The notes under the pieces were generated by a model. It made no database searches. It saw only the letters and a list, made by a program, of their open reading frames with translations, and was not told the origin of the DNA. Shown piece by piece: positions 6,633 through 14,347 of a stretch of DNA of 14,919 nucleotides. Both the position numbers and the translations under genes were made by a program. Origin of the DNA: 66-474 sp035572335 (GTDB lineage: Bacteria; Pseudomonadota; Gammaproteobacteria; Xanthomonadales; Rhodanobacteraceae); the NCBI GenBank assembly GCA_035572335.1, contig DATNAW010000046.1, positions 1-14,919 on the forward strand. The letters are read 5' to 3'. Every line of letters begins with the position of its first letter. Positions within the stretch are counted from its first letter, which is position 1.

Positions 6633-7708
6633 GCGGAGGCCGTGGCCATCACGAGGGAAGGCCGGCGCAGCGGCAACGCCCGCCACGCGGCGACCACTTC
6701 CTCGAGGCTGATCTGGTCGACGCGGTTGCGTTCGGGCAGGCCGCCCAGGGCGACGACCGGACTGCCCGTCGGGCTGCGCGGCAGCCACAGCGTCGGCGGT
6801 TGCGCGCCATACAACACCACCAGCGGACAACCCAGCGCCGCGGCGGCCTGCGCCGGGCCGGTGTCGATGGAAATCATCGCGGTCGCGTATTCGCACAAGG
6901 CCAGCAGGCGGCGCAGCGGCAGCTCGTCGCCGGCCGCGAGCACGCGCGAGGAACGCGCGCTCTCGGCGATCCGCCGCAGCAGCACTGCTTCGGGTGGCGC
7001 GCCGCACAGGATGATCTTCAGATCGGGCTGGCGCGCGAGCGCCGCGCGGATCAATCCCGTCCAGTTGCCCAGCGGCCACTGCTTGTCGTCGCCAAGCTGG
7101 CCCGCGCGCCCGCGCTTGAGCGTGCGCTTGTTGCCGGGCTGCAGCAACAGCAGCGGCGCATCATCGAATGCGTGCGAACGCAGCCATGCGTGCAGGTCGG
7201 TGCGGTCGGCGTGCTGGAGCACAAGGCACGGCGCGTTGGGCGCCTGCATCGCGTCGGCCGCGGGCGCGGTCGCGAACGCCGCGGGTGTCATCGCGCCGAA
7301 TCGGTGCCAGCGATCGATCCAGTGTTCGCCGCCGCGCAGCATGCAATCCGGATTGGCGAATACGCAGTGTTCTTCCGGAACGCGGGCGCGCTGCAGCAGC
7401 CAGCGGATCTTGTCGATCGAATAATCGTCGCAGACGTACACCGGCCCGGGCGGTTGCGCGCGCAGCAACGCAACCAGCTGTCGCTGGCTCGCGTCCAGCC
7501 AGTACGGACGCTTGCGGCTGGCCAGCTTGAGGGTCGCGTGCACGTCGGGGTGGCCCGCGAACAGCGGCGCCAGCCAACCACCCGATCCCAGCACGCGGCA
7601 CGCTTGTCCGTAGCGGCGGTGCAGCACGCGCAGCAACGGCGTCAGCAACACCATGTCGCCGAAGGCGCCGAAGCGGATCACGAGCGGGGCGGCAAAGGAG
7701 GGCGGCAT
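6629..7708 (-). CDS. Glycosyltransferase family 9 (heptosyltransferase-like), upstream copy
   Basis: A 359-residue GT-B protein paralogous to the gene that follows it. It shows the family opening PLVIRFGAFGDMVLLTPLL (8-26), LLLLQPGNKRTLKRG in mid-protein, and a C-terminal SIDTGPAQAAAALGCPLVVLYGA region. In WaaC-type enzymes the DTGxxH motif ends in His; here the codon is CAG (Gln), while the downstream copy keeps His. The sequence otherwise looks like a full-length enzyme, so it may have changed substrate or reduced activity. The ATG at 7708 gives eight residues before the conserved VIRFG; a GTG at that valine is an alternative. It is probably the first gene of the GT9-GT9 unit and faces the GT2 operon across a 101-base divergent gap. 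Confidence 0.92.
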   Translation of the reverse strand: MPPSFAAPLVIRFGAFGDMVLLTPLLRVLHRRYGQACRVLGSGGWLAPLFAGHPDVHATLKLASRKRPYWLDASQRQLVALLRAQPPGPVYVCDDYSIDKIRWLLQRARVPEEHCVFANPDCMLRGGEHWIDRWHRFGAMTPAAFATAPAADAMQAPNAPCLVLQHADRTDLHAWLRSHAFDDAPLLLLQPGNKRTLKRGRAGQLGDDKQWPLGNWTGLIRAALARQPDLKIILCGAPPEAVLLRRIAESARSSRVLAAGDELPLRRLLALCEYATAMISIDTGPAQAAAALGCPLVVLYGAQPPTLWLPRSPTGSPVVALGGLPERNRVDQISLEEVVAAWRALPLRRPSLVMATASA

Positions 7709-7809
7709 GGCGGTCTCGCGGACGTTCGGACAGTTTCGTGGGCTTGCCTGTCGCCGACCTTTCCGGCGCGCCCGTTACACTCGCAAAGGTAATGTTGCCA
7801 GGCTTAGCC
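7709..7809. promoter_or_regulatory. Divergent intergenic promoter region
   Basis: This gap separates two divergent glycosyltransferase transcripts and must hold the start signals for at least the GT2-gmd-reductase operon. On the plus strand TACACT (7776-7781, within GTTACACT) is a good -10 candidate about 28 bases before the ATG at 7810. CCAGG just before that ATG can serve as a weak ribosome site. I could not identify a confident -35, nor an operator. Confidence 0.35.
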
Positions 7810-8646
7810 ATGTCCGAACGCCCCCGCATTTCGGCCTGCGTGATCACCCTGAACGAGGCCGACCGCATCGCCGATTGCCTCGCGTCGCTGGCGTTCTGCG
7901 ACGAAGCGGTGGTGGTCGATTCGGGCTCGCACGATGGCACCCGCGGAATCGCGGCCGCGCACGGCGCGCGCGTCATCGAGCATCCGTTCGAAGGGTTCCG
8001 CGCGCAGAAGGCCTTCGCGGTTGCGCAGGCCGCGCACGATTGGGTGCTGTGCCTGGATGCCGACGAACGTGTGACGCCCGCGCTGCGCGCCTCCATCGAA
8101 ACCGCGCGTGACGCGGGTTTCGCCGGCGCGGGGGGTTATCGCTTCGCGCGCGCGACCGAATACTTCGGCGCCTTTTTGCGCCACGGCAATGCCTATCCCG
8201 ATCGCGTGCTGCGCCTGTTCGACCGGCGCTGCGGGGGCTGGGGTGCGGGCCGCGAAATACACGAACACGCCGTCGTGGACGGCGACGTGGCGACGCTTGC
8301 CGGCGACCTGGAGCACGTCGCCTATCGTTCGCTGGACGACCAGCTTGCGCGTTACCGCCGCTACGCCACGATGATGGCCGAGCACATGCACGCCAGCGGG
8401 CGGCGCGCGCACCTGCACAACCTCGTGCTGAATCCGTTCTGGCGCTTCCTGCGCGGCTACGTCCTGCGTGCCGGCTTCTTGGATGGCTGGCGCGGCTTCG
8501 TGTTCGCCTGCGTGGAAGCCGACTACGTGCGCGAAAAATTCGCACGGCTGTGGTTGATGCAGCATGCGGCAGCGGCCGGGCGCTGCCAGAATGTCGCGTC
8601 GTCCAAATCAGCGCGCGACGGCGCGGATGCAACGAGGCAGCCATGA
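7810..8646 (+). CDS. Glycosyltransferase family 2, LPS core WaaE/KdtX-like
   Basis: A 278-residue GT-A fold enzyme. It opens with ISACVITLNEADRI (7-20) and has VVVDSGSHDGT (34-44). The DADE metal and nucleotide-sugar motif is at 83-86, preceded by WVLCL. GREIHEHAVV (147-156) resembles the WaaE family. A conserved C-terminal amphipathic region (NPFWRFLRGYVLRAGF, then DGWRGF) suggests membrane association. WaaE-type proteins add glucose to LPS inner-core heptose; the exact sugar here is unknown. The ATG at 7810 was preferred to the in-frame GTG 7738 and ATG 7792 because it lies directly before the conserved domain and behind CCAGG. The last codon and stop overlap the gmd start (ATGA, 8643-8646). 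Confidence 0.88.
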   Translation: MSERPRISACVITLNEADRIADCLASLAFCDEAVVVDSGSHDGTRGIAAAHGARVIEHPFEGFRAQKAFAVAQAAHDWVLCLDADERVTPALRASIETARDAGFAGAGGYRFARATEYFGAFLRHGNAYPDRVLRLFDRRCGGWGAGREIHEHAVVDGDVATLAGDLEHVAYRSLDDQLARYRRYATMMAEHMHASGRRAHLHNLVLNPFWRFLRGYVLRAGFLDGWRGFVFACVEADYVREKFARLWLMQHAAAAGRCQNVASSKSARDGADATRQP

Positions 8647-9677
8647 AAACCGCATTGATCACCGGCGTGTCCGGGCAGGACGGCGCGTACCTCGTGCAGC
8701 TGTTGCTGGACAAGGGCTACAAGGTGTACGGCGCATACCGTCGCACCAGTTCCGTCAATTTCTGGCGCATGCAGGAACTCGGTGTCGCCATGCACCCGAA
8801 CCTGGAACTGGTCGAATACGACCTGACCGATCCGGGCTGCAGCCTGCGCCTGATCGAAAGGGCGCGGCCGGACGAGGTGTACAACCTCGCCGCGCAGAGC
8901 TTCGTCGGGGTCTCGTTCGAGCAGCCGATCACGACCGCCGAGATCACGGGATTGGGCGCGCTGCACCTGCTCGACGCCATCCGCACGGTCAAGCCCGACA
9001 CGCGCTTCTACCAGGCGTCGACTTCGGAGATGTTCGGCAAGGTGCAGGCCGTGCCGCAGAACGAGCACACGATGTTCTGGCCGCGCAGTCCGTACGGCGT
9101 GGCCAAGCTGTTCGCGCATTGGAGCACGGTGAATTACCGCGAATCGTTCGGCATCTTCGGCGCCAGCGGGATCCTGTTCAACCATGAATCGCCGCTGCGC
9201 GGGCGCGAGTTCGTCACGCGCAAGATCACCGACGCGGTGGCGCGGATCAAGCTCGGGCAGCAGGACTGCCTGGAACTCGGCAACCTCGGTGCCAAACGCG
9301 ACTGGGGCTATGCCGCAGAATACGTCGAAGGCATGTGGCGGATGCTGCAGGCGAAGCAACCCGACACCTTCGTGCTGGCGACCGGCCGCACCGAAACCGT
9401 GCGCGATTTCGCGGCGCTGGCGTTCAAGGCCGCCGGCATCGGCATCGAGTGGAAGGGCAGCGAACAGGACGAGACCGGCGTCCGCACCGACACCGGCAAG
9501 GTCGCGGTGAAGATCAACCCGAAGTTCTATCGCCCCGCCGAAGTGGACATGCTGATCGGCGACGCCGCGCACGCGCGCGAGGTGCTGGGTTGGCAAGCCA
9601 GGACGTCGCTGGAAGACCTGTGCCGGATGATGGTGGAAGCGGATATCAAGCGAGTGGAACGTGGCGTTTCGTTCTGA
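8643..9677 (+). CDS. gmd: GDP-mannose 4,6-dehydratase
   Basis: A 344-residue short-chain dehydrogenase that converts GDP-D-mannose to GDP-4-keto-6-deoxy-D-mannose in the cytoplasm. The NADP-binding GVSGQDG is at 8-14. The RRTSS segment at 33-37 is characteristic of Gmd. The active-site set STSE (126-129) and Tyr151/Lys155 in SPYGVAK matches that of known GMDs. Further signatures are FNHESPLRG, LGNLGAKRDWGYA, and TGRTETVRDF where TGxxxxVRxF is usual. Length is slightly short but normal for bacterial forms. The start forms an ATGA overlap with the GT2 gene and has GAGG five bases upstream. The 3' end overlaps the reductase gene by 17 bases, so product and next enzyme are co-made. Confidence 0.97.
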   Translation: MKTALITGVSGQDGAYLVQLLLDKGYKVYGAYRRTSSVNFWRMQELGVAMHPNLELVEYDLTDPGCSLRLIERARPDEVYNLAAQSFVGVSFEQPITTAEITGLGALHLLDAIRTVKPDTRFYQASTSEMFGKVQAVPQNEHTMFWPRSPYGVAKLFAHWSTVNYRESFGIFGASGILFNHESPLRGREFVTRKITDAVARIKLGQQDCLELGNLGAKRDWGYAAEYVEGMWRMLQAKQPDTFVLATGRTETVRDFAALAFKAAGIGIEWKGSEQDETGVRTDTGKVAVKINPKFYRPAEVDMLIGDAAHAREVLGWQARTSLEDLCRMMVEADIKRVERGVSF

Positions 9678-10572
9678 CAAGCCGCGTGCACTGCTGACCG
9701 GTTGCCACGGCTTCACCGGGCGCTACGTCGCGGCCGAACTCGCAACTGCCGGGTACGAAATCATCGGCTTGGCCCACGACGGCGATCCGCCACGCGAAGG
9801 CGTTCTGCGAGCGAACCTGCTGGATCGCAATGCCGTGCGGCGCGCCGTGGCCGAGGCACGCGCGGACGCGGTGGTGCACCTCGCGGCGATCTCGTTCGTG
9901 GCGCATGGCGATGCGGACGGAATCTACCGCACCAATGTCGTCGGCACGCGCAATCTCCTGGAGGCGCTGGCGGCTTGCGATCAGAAGCCAGGCAGCGTGG
10001 TGCTGGCGAGCAGCGCCAACATCTACGGCAACGCCGAAGTCGAACCGATCACGGAAACGACGGCAGCCGCGCCCGCCAATGATTACGCCGTCTCCAAGCT
10101 CGCGATGGAATACATGGCGCGATTGTGGATGGATCGTTTGCCGATCACCCTGGTGCGTCCGTTCAACTACACCGGCGTGGGCCAGGGCGAGCAGTTCCTG
10201 ATCCCGAAAATCGTTGCGCATTTCCGTCGTGGCGAGCGGGCCATCGAGCTCGGCAATACCGATGTGGCGCGGGATTTTTCCGACGTGCGCGACGTCGCGC
10301 GCGCCTACGCAACCATCGTCGCGAAAGCCCCCGCCGGCGAAACGATCAACATTTGCTCCGGCGTCGCGCATTCACTGGGCGAGGTGCTGGACATGATGGC
10401 GAAGATCGCGGGCTACGCGATCGAGGTGCGCGTCAACCCGGCGTTCGTGCGCGGCAATGAAGTGAAGCGATTGGTTGGATCGAACGCCCGGCTGTGGGCA
10501 CTCGCCGGATACACGCCGGCGATACCGCTGGCGGAGACGCTGCGCTGGATGTGCGCGGCGAACGCAACCTGA
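9661..10572 (+). CDS. rmd: NAD-dependent epimerase/reductase, probable GDP-6-deoxy-D-lyxo-4-hexulose reductase (RMD type)
   Basis: A 303-residue extended short-chain dehydrogenase with GCHGFTG (14-20) binding the cofactor, an active-site Ser in SSANIYG (117-123) and Tyr142/Lys146 in YAVSK. RPFNYTGVGQG and ARDFSDVRDVARAY are typical of the GMD/RMD group. Directly after gmd and overlapping it by 17 bases, it most likely reduces the Gmd product to GDP-D-rhamnose. A GDP-6-deoxy-D-talose former cannot be excluded. GDP-L-fucose synthase is less likely because its characteristic N-terminus (GHRGMVG type) is missing. The start is GTG at 9661 with GAGTGG just before it. It ends seven bases before the stop of the convergent GT4 gene. 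Confidence 0.82.
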   Translation: MAFRSDKPRALLTGCHGFTGRYVAAELATAGYEIIGLAHDGDPPREGVLRANLLDRNAVRRAVAEARADAVVHLAAISFVAHGDADGIYRTNVVGTRNLLEALAACDQKPGSVVLASSANIYGNAEVEPITETTAAAPANDYAVSKLAMEYMARLWMDRLPITLVRPFNYTGVGQGEQFLIPKIVAHFRRGERAIELGNTDVARDFSDVRDVARAYATIVAKAPAGETINICSGVAHSLGEVLDMMAKIAGYAIEVRVNPAFVRGNEVKRLVGSNARLWALAGYTPAIPLAETLRWMCAANAT

Positions 10573-10579
10573 TTCTCGC

Positions 10580-11566
10580 TCAAGCCAGCGCGCGAATCGA
10601 TTCGGCGATGTGGATGCGAAAGGCCCGGTCATTGTCCTCGAACCAGGCACGCGCAGTCGCACCCATGCGTTCGAGTTCGGCGTCGGACGTTTGCAGCAGA
10701 CGCTCGATCGCGGCTTCCAGCGCGGCGCCATCGTAGAAGTAGGTGGTCGCCAGGCTTTGCGTGCCGGTGCGCGAATGCGGAATCAGCGCACCGCGTTCGG
10801 GCGTGATCATCTCGTTCATCGGCGGGGCATCGAGTGTCGTCACTGCTGCGCCGACGCCCATTGCCTCGACCAGGTAGTGGCCGAAGCCTTCCGTCTCGGA
10901 AGGGCACAAGTGGAAACGGTGGGCGTTCTGGATGCGCCGCAGTTCATCATCGGGGATGTAGTCGACGCGGTGTTCGATGTTCGGCGCGCGCACGACCTCA
11001 CCCGCGCTGCGCGGACTTTGCAGCACGGTGAGGCGCGGCCACTCTGGATGGCGGCGCCAGGTCGCCAGCAGTGTCGCGGTGCCCTTGTTGGCGCTGCGGC
11101 CCGCGAGGTGGAAGAACGCCCGCTCGCGCGGCACGGAAACATCACGGCGGTCTTCGCTGGTGAAGCCGGTGTAATCCGCGCGCAGGCCGAGCGATTCGAA
11201 AATCGGCTTGGCGTGGTGCGTCAGCACGAACGCGCGATCGAGGCGCGGCAGCCACGCGCGATCACGCTCGTCGAACCATTCCGGGTGCGGCAGAAGCACG
11301 TTGCGGCGTGCGGTGGCGAGGTACTCCGGCCGCACGCGTTCCAGCATCAGGTTGACGTCCCAGCGCGGCCCGTTGTGGCCGGCCATTCGGCGTGCGAGCG
11401 TTTGCGCGCGGAGGCGCACCGGGTGCCAGGCCTTGCGCAGCGCACCGCGACGGATGCCGCTGACCGTCACGTCGAATCCGGATTCGTCCAGCGCGCCACG
11501 CAACAGGCGCAGGTGATGGCTGAGCCCGAAGCCGTTGTCGCGCGCGATCAGGTTGACCCGGATCAT
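10580..11566 (-). CDS. Glycosyltransferase family 4 (group 1), downstream copy
   Basis: A 328-residue GT-B retaining glycosyltransferase. The C-terminal half carries the family E-x7-E motif in CPSETEGFGHYLVEAMGVG, where the donor nucleotide-sugar binds, followed by TLDAPPMNEMITPERG. The N-terminus, IARDNGFGLSHHLRLLRGAL, resembles the acceptor-side domain start. FFHLAGRSANKGT marks the start of the second domain. It is a close paralogue of the upstream gene. The ATG at 11566 was chosen because it overlaps the preceding stop as ATGA and aligns with the paralogue. The open frame up to 12178 runs through that gene in another frame and is not real. Being beside gmd/rmd, it could be a D-rhamnosyltransferase like WbpX/Y/Z; this is inference only. 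Confidence 0.9.
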   Translation of the reverse strand: MIRVNLIARDNGFGLSHHLRLLRGALDESGFDVTVSGIRRGALRKAWHPVRLRAQTLARRMAGHNGPRWDVNLMLERVRPEYLATARRNVLLPHPEWFDERDRAWLPRLDRAFVLTHHAKPIFESLGLRADYTGFTSEDRRDVSVPRERAFFHLAGRSANKGTATLLATWRRHPEWPRLTVLQSPRSAGEVVRAPNIEHRVDYIPDDELRRIQNAHRFHLCPSETEGFGHYLVEAMGVGAAVTTLDAPPMNEMITPERGALIPHSRTGTQSLATTYFYDGAALEAAIERLLQTSDAELERMGATARAWFEDNDRAFRIHIAESIRALA

Positions 11567-12612
11567 GCCTGCGCCACCGTGCCGCGCAGCGCGTCGTCGA
11601 GCCGCGCTGGAAACGCCGCGCGTTCGGAGTCGTACCATGCACGCGCGGCCGCGCCCATGGCTTCGCAACGCACAGTGTCGGTCGCGATCGCCCGCGCGAT
11701 CGCCGCTTCCAGCGCGGCATCGTCGAAGTGGTACGTGGTCGCGAGGTGCTGGGTGCCGGTGCGCGAATACGGCACCAGGATGCCGCGCTCCGGCGTGATC
11801 ATTTCGTTCATTGGTGGCGCATCCAGCGTGACCACCACCGCGCCCACGCTCATCGCCTCGACGATGTAATGGCCGAAGCCCTCGGTTTCGGACGGACACA
11901 AGTGGAAAAGATGCGCGTTCTGCAGGCGCTTCAATTCGGCTTCGTCGAGATAACCGACGCGATGGTCGATGTTGGCCGCCGGCGCGCCGGGTTTCGCTTC
12001 CTTCGGATGCTGCACCACCGTCAGGCGCGGCCATTCGGGATGGCGTCGCCACAGCGCGAGCAGCGGCTCGGTGTTCTTGGTGCGGCTGGAACCGGCGAGA
12101 TGGAAGAACGCGCGTTCCCGCGGCACCGACGCATCGCGCCGATCGTCGCTGGTAAAACCGATGCACAGCGCGCGACAACCTTGCGCCGCGAACACCCGCT
12201 GGGCTTCATGCGTTTTCGCGAGCACGAGGTCGATGTGCGGAAGCGCTTCCATGTCGCGCGGCAGGAACCATTCCGGGTGCGGCAGGAGCACGCGATGGCG
12301 TGCATCGTCCAGGAATGCCGGCGCGATGTGTTCCTCCATCAGCACGAAATCGTAGGGCGCAGGCAAACCGCGACGACGACGGCGCGCGAGTTCCGCCGCA
12401 TGGCGCTTGCCGCGCAGGCGCTGGATCAATCCGGGAATTCCGCCACGCCGGCGCGTGTTCGTGAAGTCCACCCGGTAGCCGCGTGCGCGCAGGGTCTCGG
12501 CGAGCAGGCGCAAATCACGCGACAGGCCGACGCCGTTGTCGAAACCGAGCAGGTGCACCGACAGGGTCGTGGAGTCAGTCATCGGTTTCAAGGGCGCCGA
12601 ATTGTCCCGCAT
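11563..12612 (-). CDS. Glycosyltransferase family 4 (group 1), upstream copy
   Basis: About 349 residues, GT-B fold, paralogous to the following gene. The N-terminal LLGFDNGVGLSRDLRLLAE and the E-x7-E segment CPSETEGFGHYIVEAMSVG match the copy almost position for position. So does the block from TLDAPPMNEMITPERG to RTGTQ. RERAFFHLAGSSRTKNT marks the start of the donor-binding half. An Arg-rich stretch (about residues 52-80) may contact membrane phosphates. The ATG at 12612 is preferred because GAGGAG sits five bases before it, inside the end of the GT39 gene. That gives a 38-base overlap. The ATG at 12582 is an alternative giving an 8-base overlap and a shorter N-terminus. The stop forms an ATGA overlap with the next gene. 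Confidence 0.88.
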   Translation of the reverse strand: MRDNSAPLKPMTDSTTLSVHLLGFDNGVGLSRDLRLLAETLRARGYRVDFTNTRRRGGIPGLIQRLRGKRHAAELARRRRRGLPAPYDFVLMEEHIAPAFLDDARHRVLLPHPEWFLPRDMEALPHIDLVLAKTHEAQRVFAAQGCRALCIGFTSDDRRDASVPRERAFFHLAGSSRTKNTEPLLALWRRHPEWPRLTVVQHPKEAKPGAPAANIDHRVGYLDEAELKRLQNAHLFHLCPSETEGFGHYIVEAMSVGAVVVTLDAPPMNEMITPERGILVPYSRTGTQHLATTYHFDDAALEAAIARAIATDTVRCEAMGAAARAWYDSERAAFPARLDDALRGTVAQA

Positions 12613-14323
12613 CATCGCTCCTCGGCGGCACGCAGCCCGACACCACGGCGCTGCGGTTGAACACATACCACTCGCGGCGGTTGGCGTGGCCGACGTGGAT
12701 CGCGTCGGCCACGCGCACGCACGGCGCCAGCACCTTGCCGTAGGCGAAGATCCAGCGGTGCGCGGGATCTTCCGCCTGCCAGGCCAGCGCCTGCTTCAAC
12801 TGTTCGTGCCACGCGAGCTTGAATCCGAAGTTGACGGTGTCGCGGCCCAGCGCGTCCAGCATCAAAAGATTCTGTTCCTTCCACGCCACCAGCGCGATCG
12901 GATCGCGCGCGGGCACCAGGCCCGCGGTGCGCGCCATCACCGCGCGCGCCGACGAATAGCCATTGAGCAACGGATACGCGACCAAGCCCCACGTGCCCCA
13001 CGTCACCAGCGCAAACGTGGCCCAGCCCCATGCGGCGTGTCGCGGTCGCGCGACCAGCGCGATCACCACGCCGGCGGCACCGATGCCGATGATCATCGCG
13101 ACCAGCGGCGCGGGTGAGCCGTCCAGGGCCGACGCCGCCAAGGCGGTCAGCTTGCGCGCATGGCCCGCATGCATCGCGATGCCGGTGGTGAGCAGCACCA
13201 GCGCCAGCAGGAGCGTCAACAGCCACAGCGCCCAGCGGAACGAGCGCGTGCGAAGGACGTCCGGCAGCAGCGGTGCCAGCGCGATCGCGGTGATCGGCAG
13301 CGCCGGCAGGATGTAAACGTCGCGCTTGCCGCCGCTCAACGAAAAGAAGATCACCACCAGCACCACCCACGCGAGCGGCAGCAGGGTGCGTGCATCGCGG
13401 TTTTGCAGCGCACGCCTCCAGCCCGGCAGCGCCCACGGAATCGCGAGCGACAGCGGCAGCCATTCGAACGCGATCACCGGAACGTAGAACCACCATGGAT
13501 GGAGGTGGTGCGAAGGTTCGGCGTAGCGCGACACGGTCTGACCCAGAAGGATGTCGTGCGCGTAACGCGCATACGCCGCATCCCCCGCGTGCACGTGCAG
13601 CGCCGACCACAGCATCGGTAACGCCCAGCCGAGCACGGGCACGACGAACAACAACGCCAGCCACCAGCGCGCGTCGCGGTCCTGCGCAGACAGCAAACCC
13701 TTCCAGCCGCGCCAGCGCGCGAACCAGAACGGCAGGAACACCAGCAGCGCGATGACGCCGACGCCCTTGGTGATCACGCCGATTCCCGCCGCGAGGAAGC
13801 CGATCGCGTACCAGCGCCACGCGGGGCCAAGCAGCAGGTGGCGCAACAGGCCGTACATCGCCAGCGCGATCCAGAAGGTTTCCACGCCGTCGATCTGCGC
13901 GCCGCGCATCTGGAAGGTGAAATCGAAACTCGCCAGCACCGCGGCCGCGGCGAGCCATCCCGCGCGATGGTTCCACTGCCGGCGCACGAAGTCGTACACC
14001 AGTGCGATCGTCCCGAGTCCCGCGAGCAGCGATGGCAGCAGGAACGCGCCGCGCCAGCCGCCCGTCAGGAAATACGCGCAGGCTTCCAGCCACATGAACA
14101 TCGGCGGCTTGTCGGAATAGAGTTCCACGCCGCGATGCGGGAACAACCATTGCCCGCTGTTGAGCATTTCGCGCGCGACCAGTGCGAAGCGCGGCTCGTC
14201 GGATGGCCACGGATCGCGCAGGCCGATGCCGAGGCCCAGCAGCAACAGCGCGAACGCGAACAGCAATGCGAGTTGCACGCGTTCGTCGTCGAACCAGCGG
14301 CGGGAGGTGGAAGTCGGCGTCAC
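12575..14323 (-). CDS. ArnT-like family 39 membrane glycosyltransferase (Asp-Glu motif intact)
   Basis: A 582-residue polytopic protein, about 11-13 hydrophobic segments, of the ArnT/GT39 superfamily. It has TM1 at about 17-35, then the conserved first periplasmic loop PWPSDEPRFALVAREM (38-53) with the Asp42-Glu43 pair used by this superfamily. The lysine motif SDKPPMFMW is at 70-78 and SGGKRDVYILPALP lies in a later loop. The C-terminal part forms a soluble periplasmic domain. Relatives move sugars from undecaprenyl-phosphate carriers onto lipid A or other glycans; the donor here is unknown. The start is GTG at 14323, 24 bases after the rsmB stop. The end overlaps the first GT4 gene. Compared with the other GT39 gene of this window, it keeps the catalytic acids. 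Confidence 0.92.
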   Translation of the reverse strand: MTPTSTSRRWFDDERVQLALLFAFALLLLGLGIGLRDPWPSDEPRFALVAREMLNSGQWLFPHRGVELYSDKPPMFMWLEACAYFLTGGWRGAFLLPSLLAGLGTIALVYDFVRRQWNHRAGWLAAAAVLASFDFTFQMRGAQIDGVETFWIALAMYGLLRHLLLGPAWRWYAIGFLAAGIGVITKGVGVIALLVFLPFWFARWRGWKGLLSAQDRDARWWLALLFVVPVLGWALPMLWSALHVHAGDAAYARYAHDILLGQTVSRYAEPSHHLHPWWFYVPVIAFEWLPLSLAIPWALPGWRRALQNRDARTLLPLAWVVLVVIFFSLSGGKRDVYILPALPITAIALAPLLPDVLRTRSFRWALWLLTLLLALVLLTTGIAMHAGHARKLTALAASALDGSPAPLVAMIIGIGAAGVVIALVARPRHAAWGWATFALVTWGTWGLVAYPLLNGYSSARAVMARTAGLVPARDPIALVAWKEQNLLMLDALGRDTVNFGFKLAWHEQLKQALAWQAEDPAHRWIFAYGKVLAPCVRVADAIHVGHANRREWYVFNRSAVVSGCVPPRSDDAGQFGALETDD

Positions 14324-14347
14324 GGCGCGATTGTATGCGCGGCCGGC

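Noticed and set aside
6633..7079. Upstream extension of the downstream GT9 gene (possible fusion)
   Set aside because: The extension is the other GT9 gene read out of frame. The conserved family N-terminus begins at the ATG at 6632, which is ATGA-coupled.
6578..7792. 404-codon plus-strand open frame opposite the GT9 pair, and a similar 402-codon one at 6216-7424
   Set aside because: Both are antisense to two well-supported GT9 genes and overlap each other in different frames. They have low-complexity Arg/Gln/Ala composition.
9661..10572. Reductase as GDP-L-fucose synthase (fcl/wcaG)
   Set aside because: The N-terminus and active-site surroundings (GCHGFTG, SSANIYG) resemble the RMD group rather than the GHRGMVG-type fucose synthases.
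10593..10604. Perfect 12-base palindrome CGAATCGATTCG
   Set aside because: It lies within the GT4 coding region. A few perfect 12-base palindromes are expected by chance in a window this long, and there is no second copy or regulatory context.
10475..11869. 464-codon plus-strand open frame opposite the GT4 genes
   Set aside because: It is a shadow frame of two paralogous GT4 genes. It resembles the 11728-12660 shadow only because the underlying genes are duplicated.
11567..12178. Upstream extension of the downstream GT4 gene (possible fusion)
   Set aside because: It is the other GT4 gene read in a shifted frame. The true start is the ATGA-coupled ATG at 11566.
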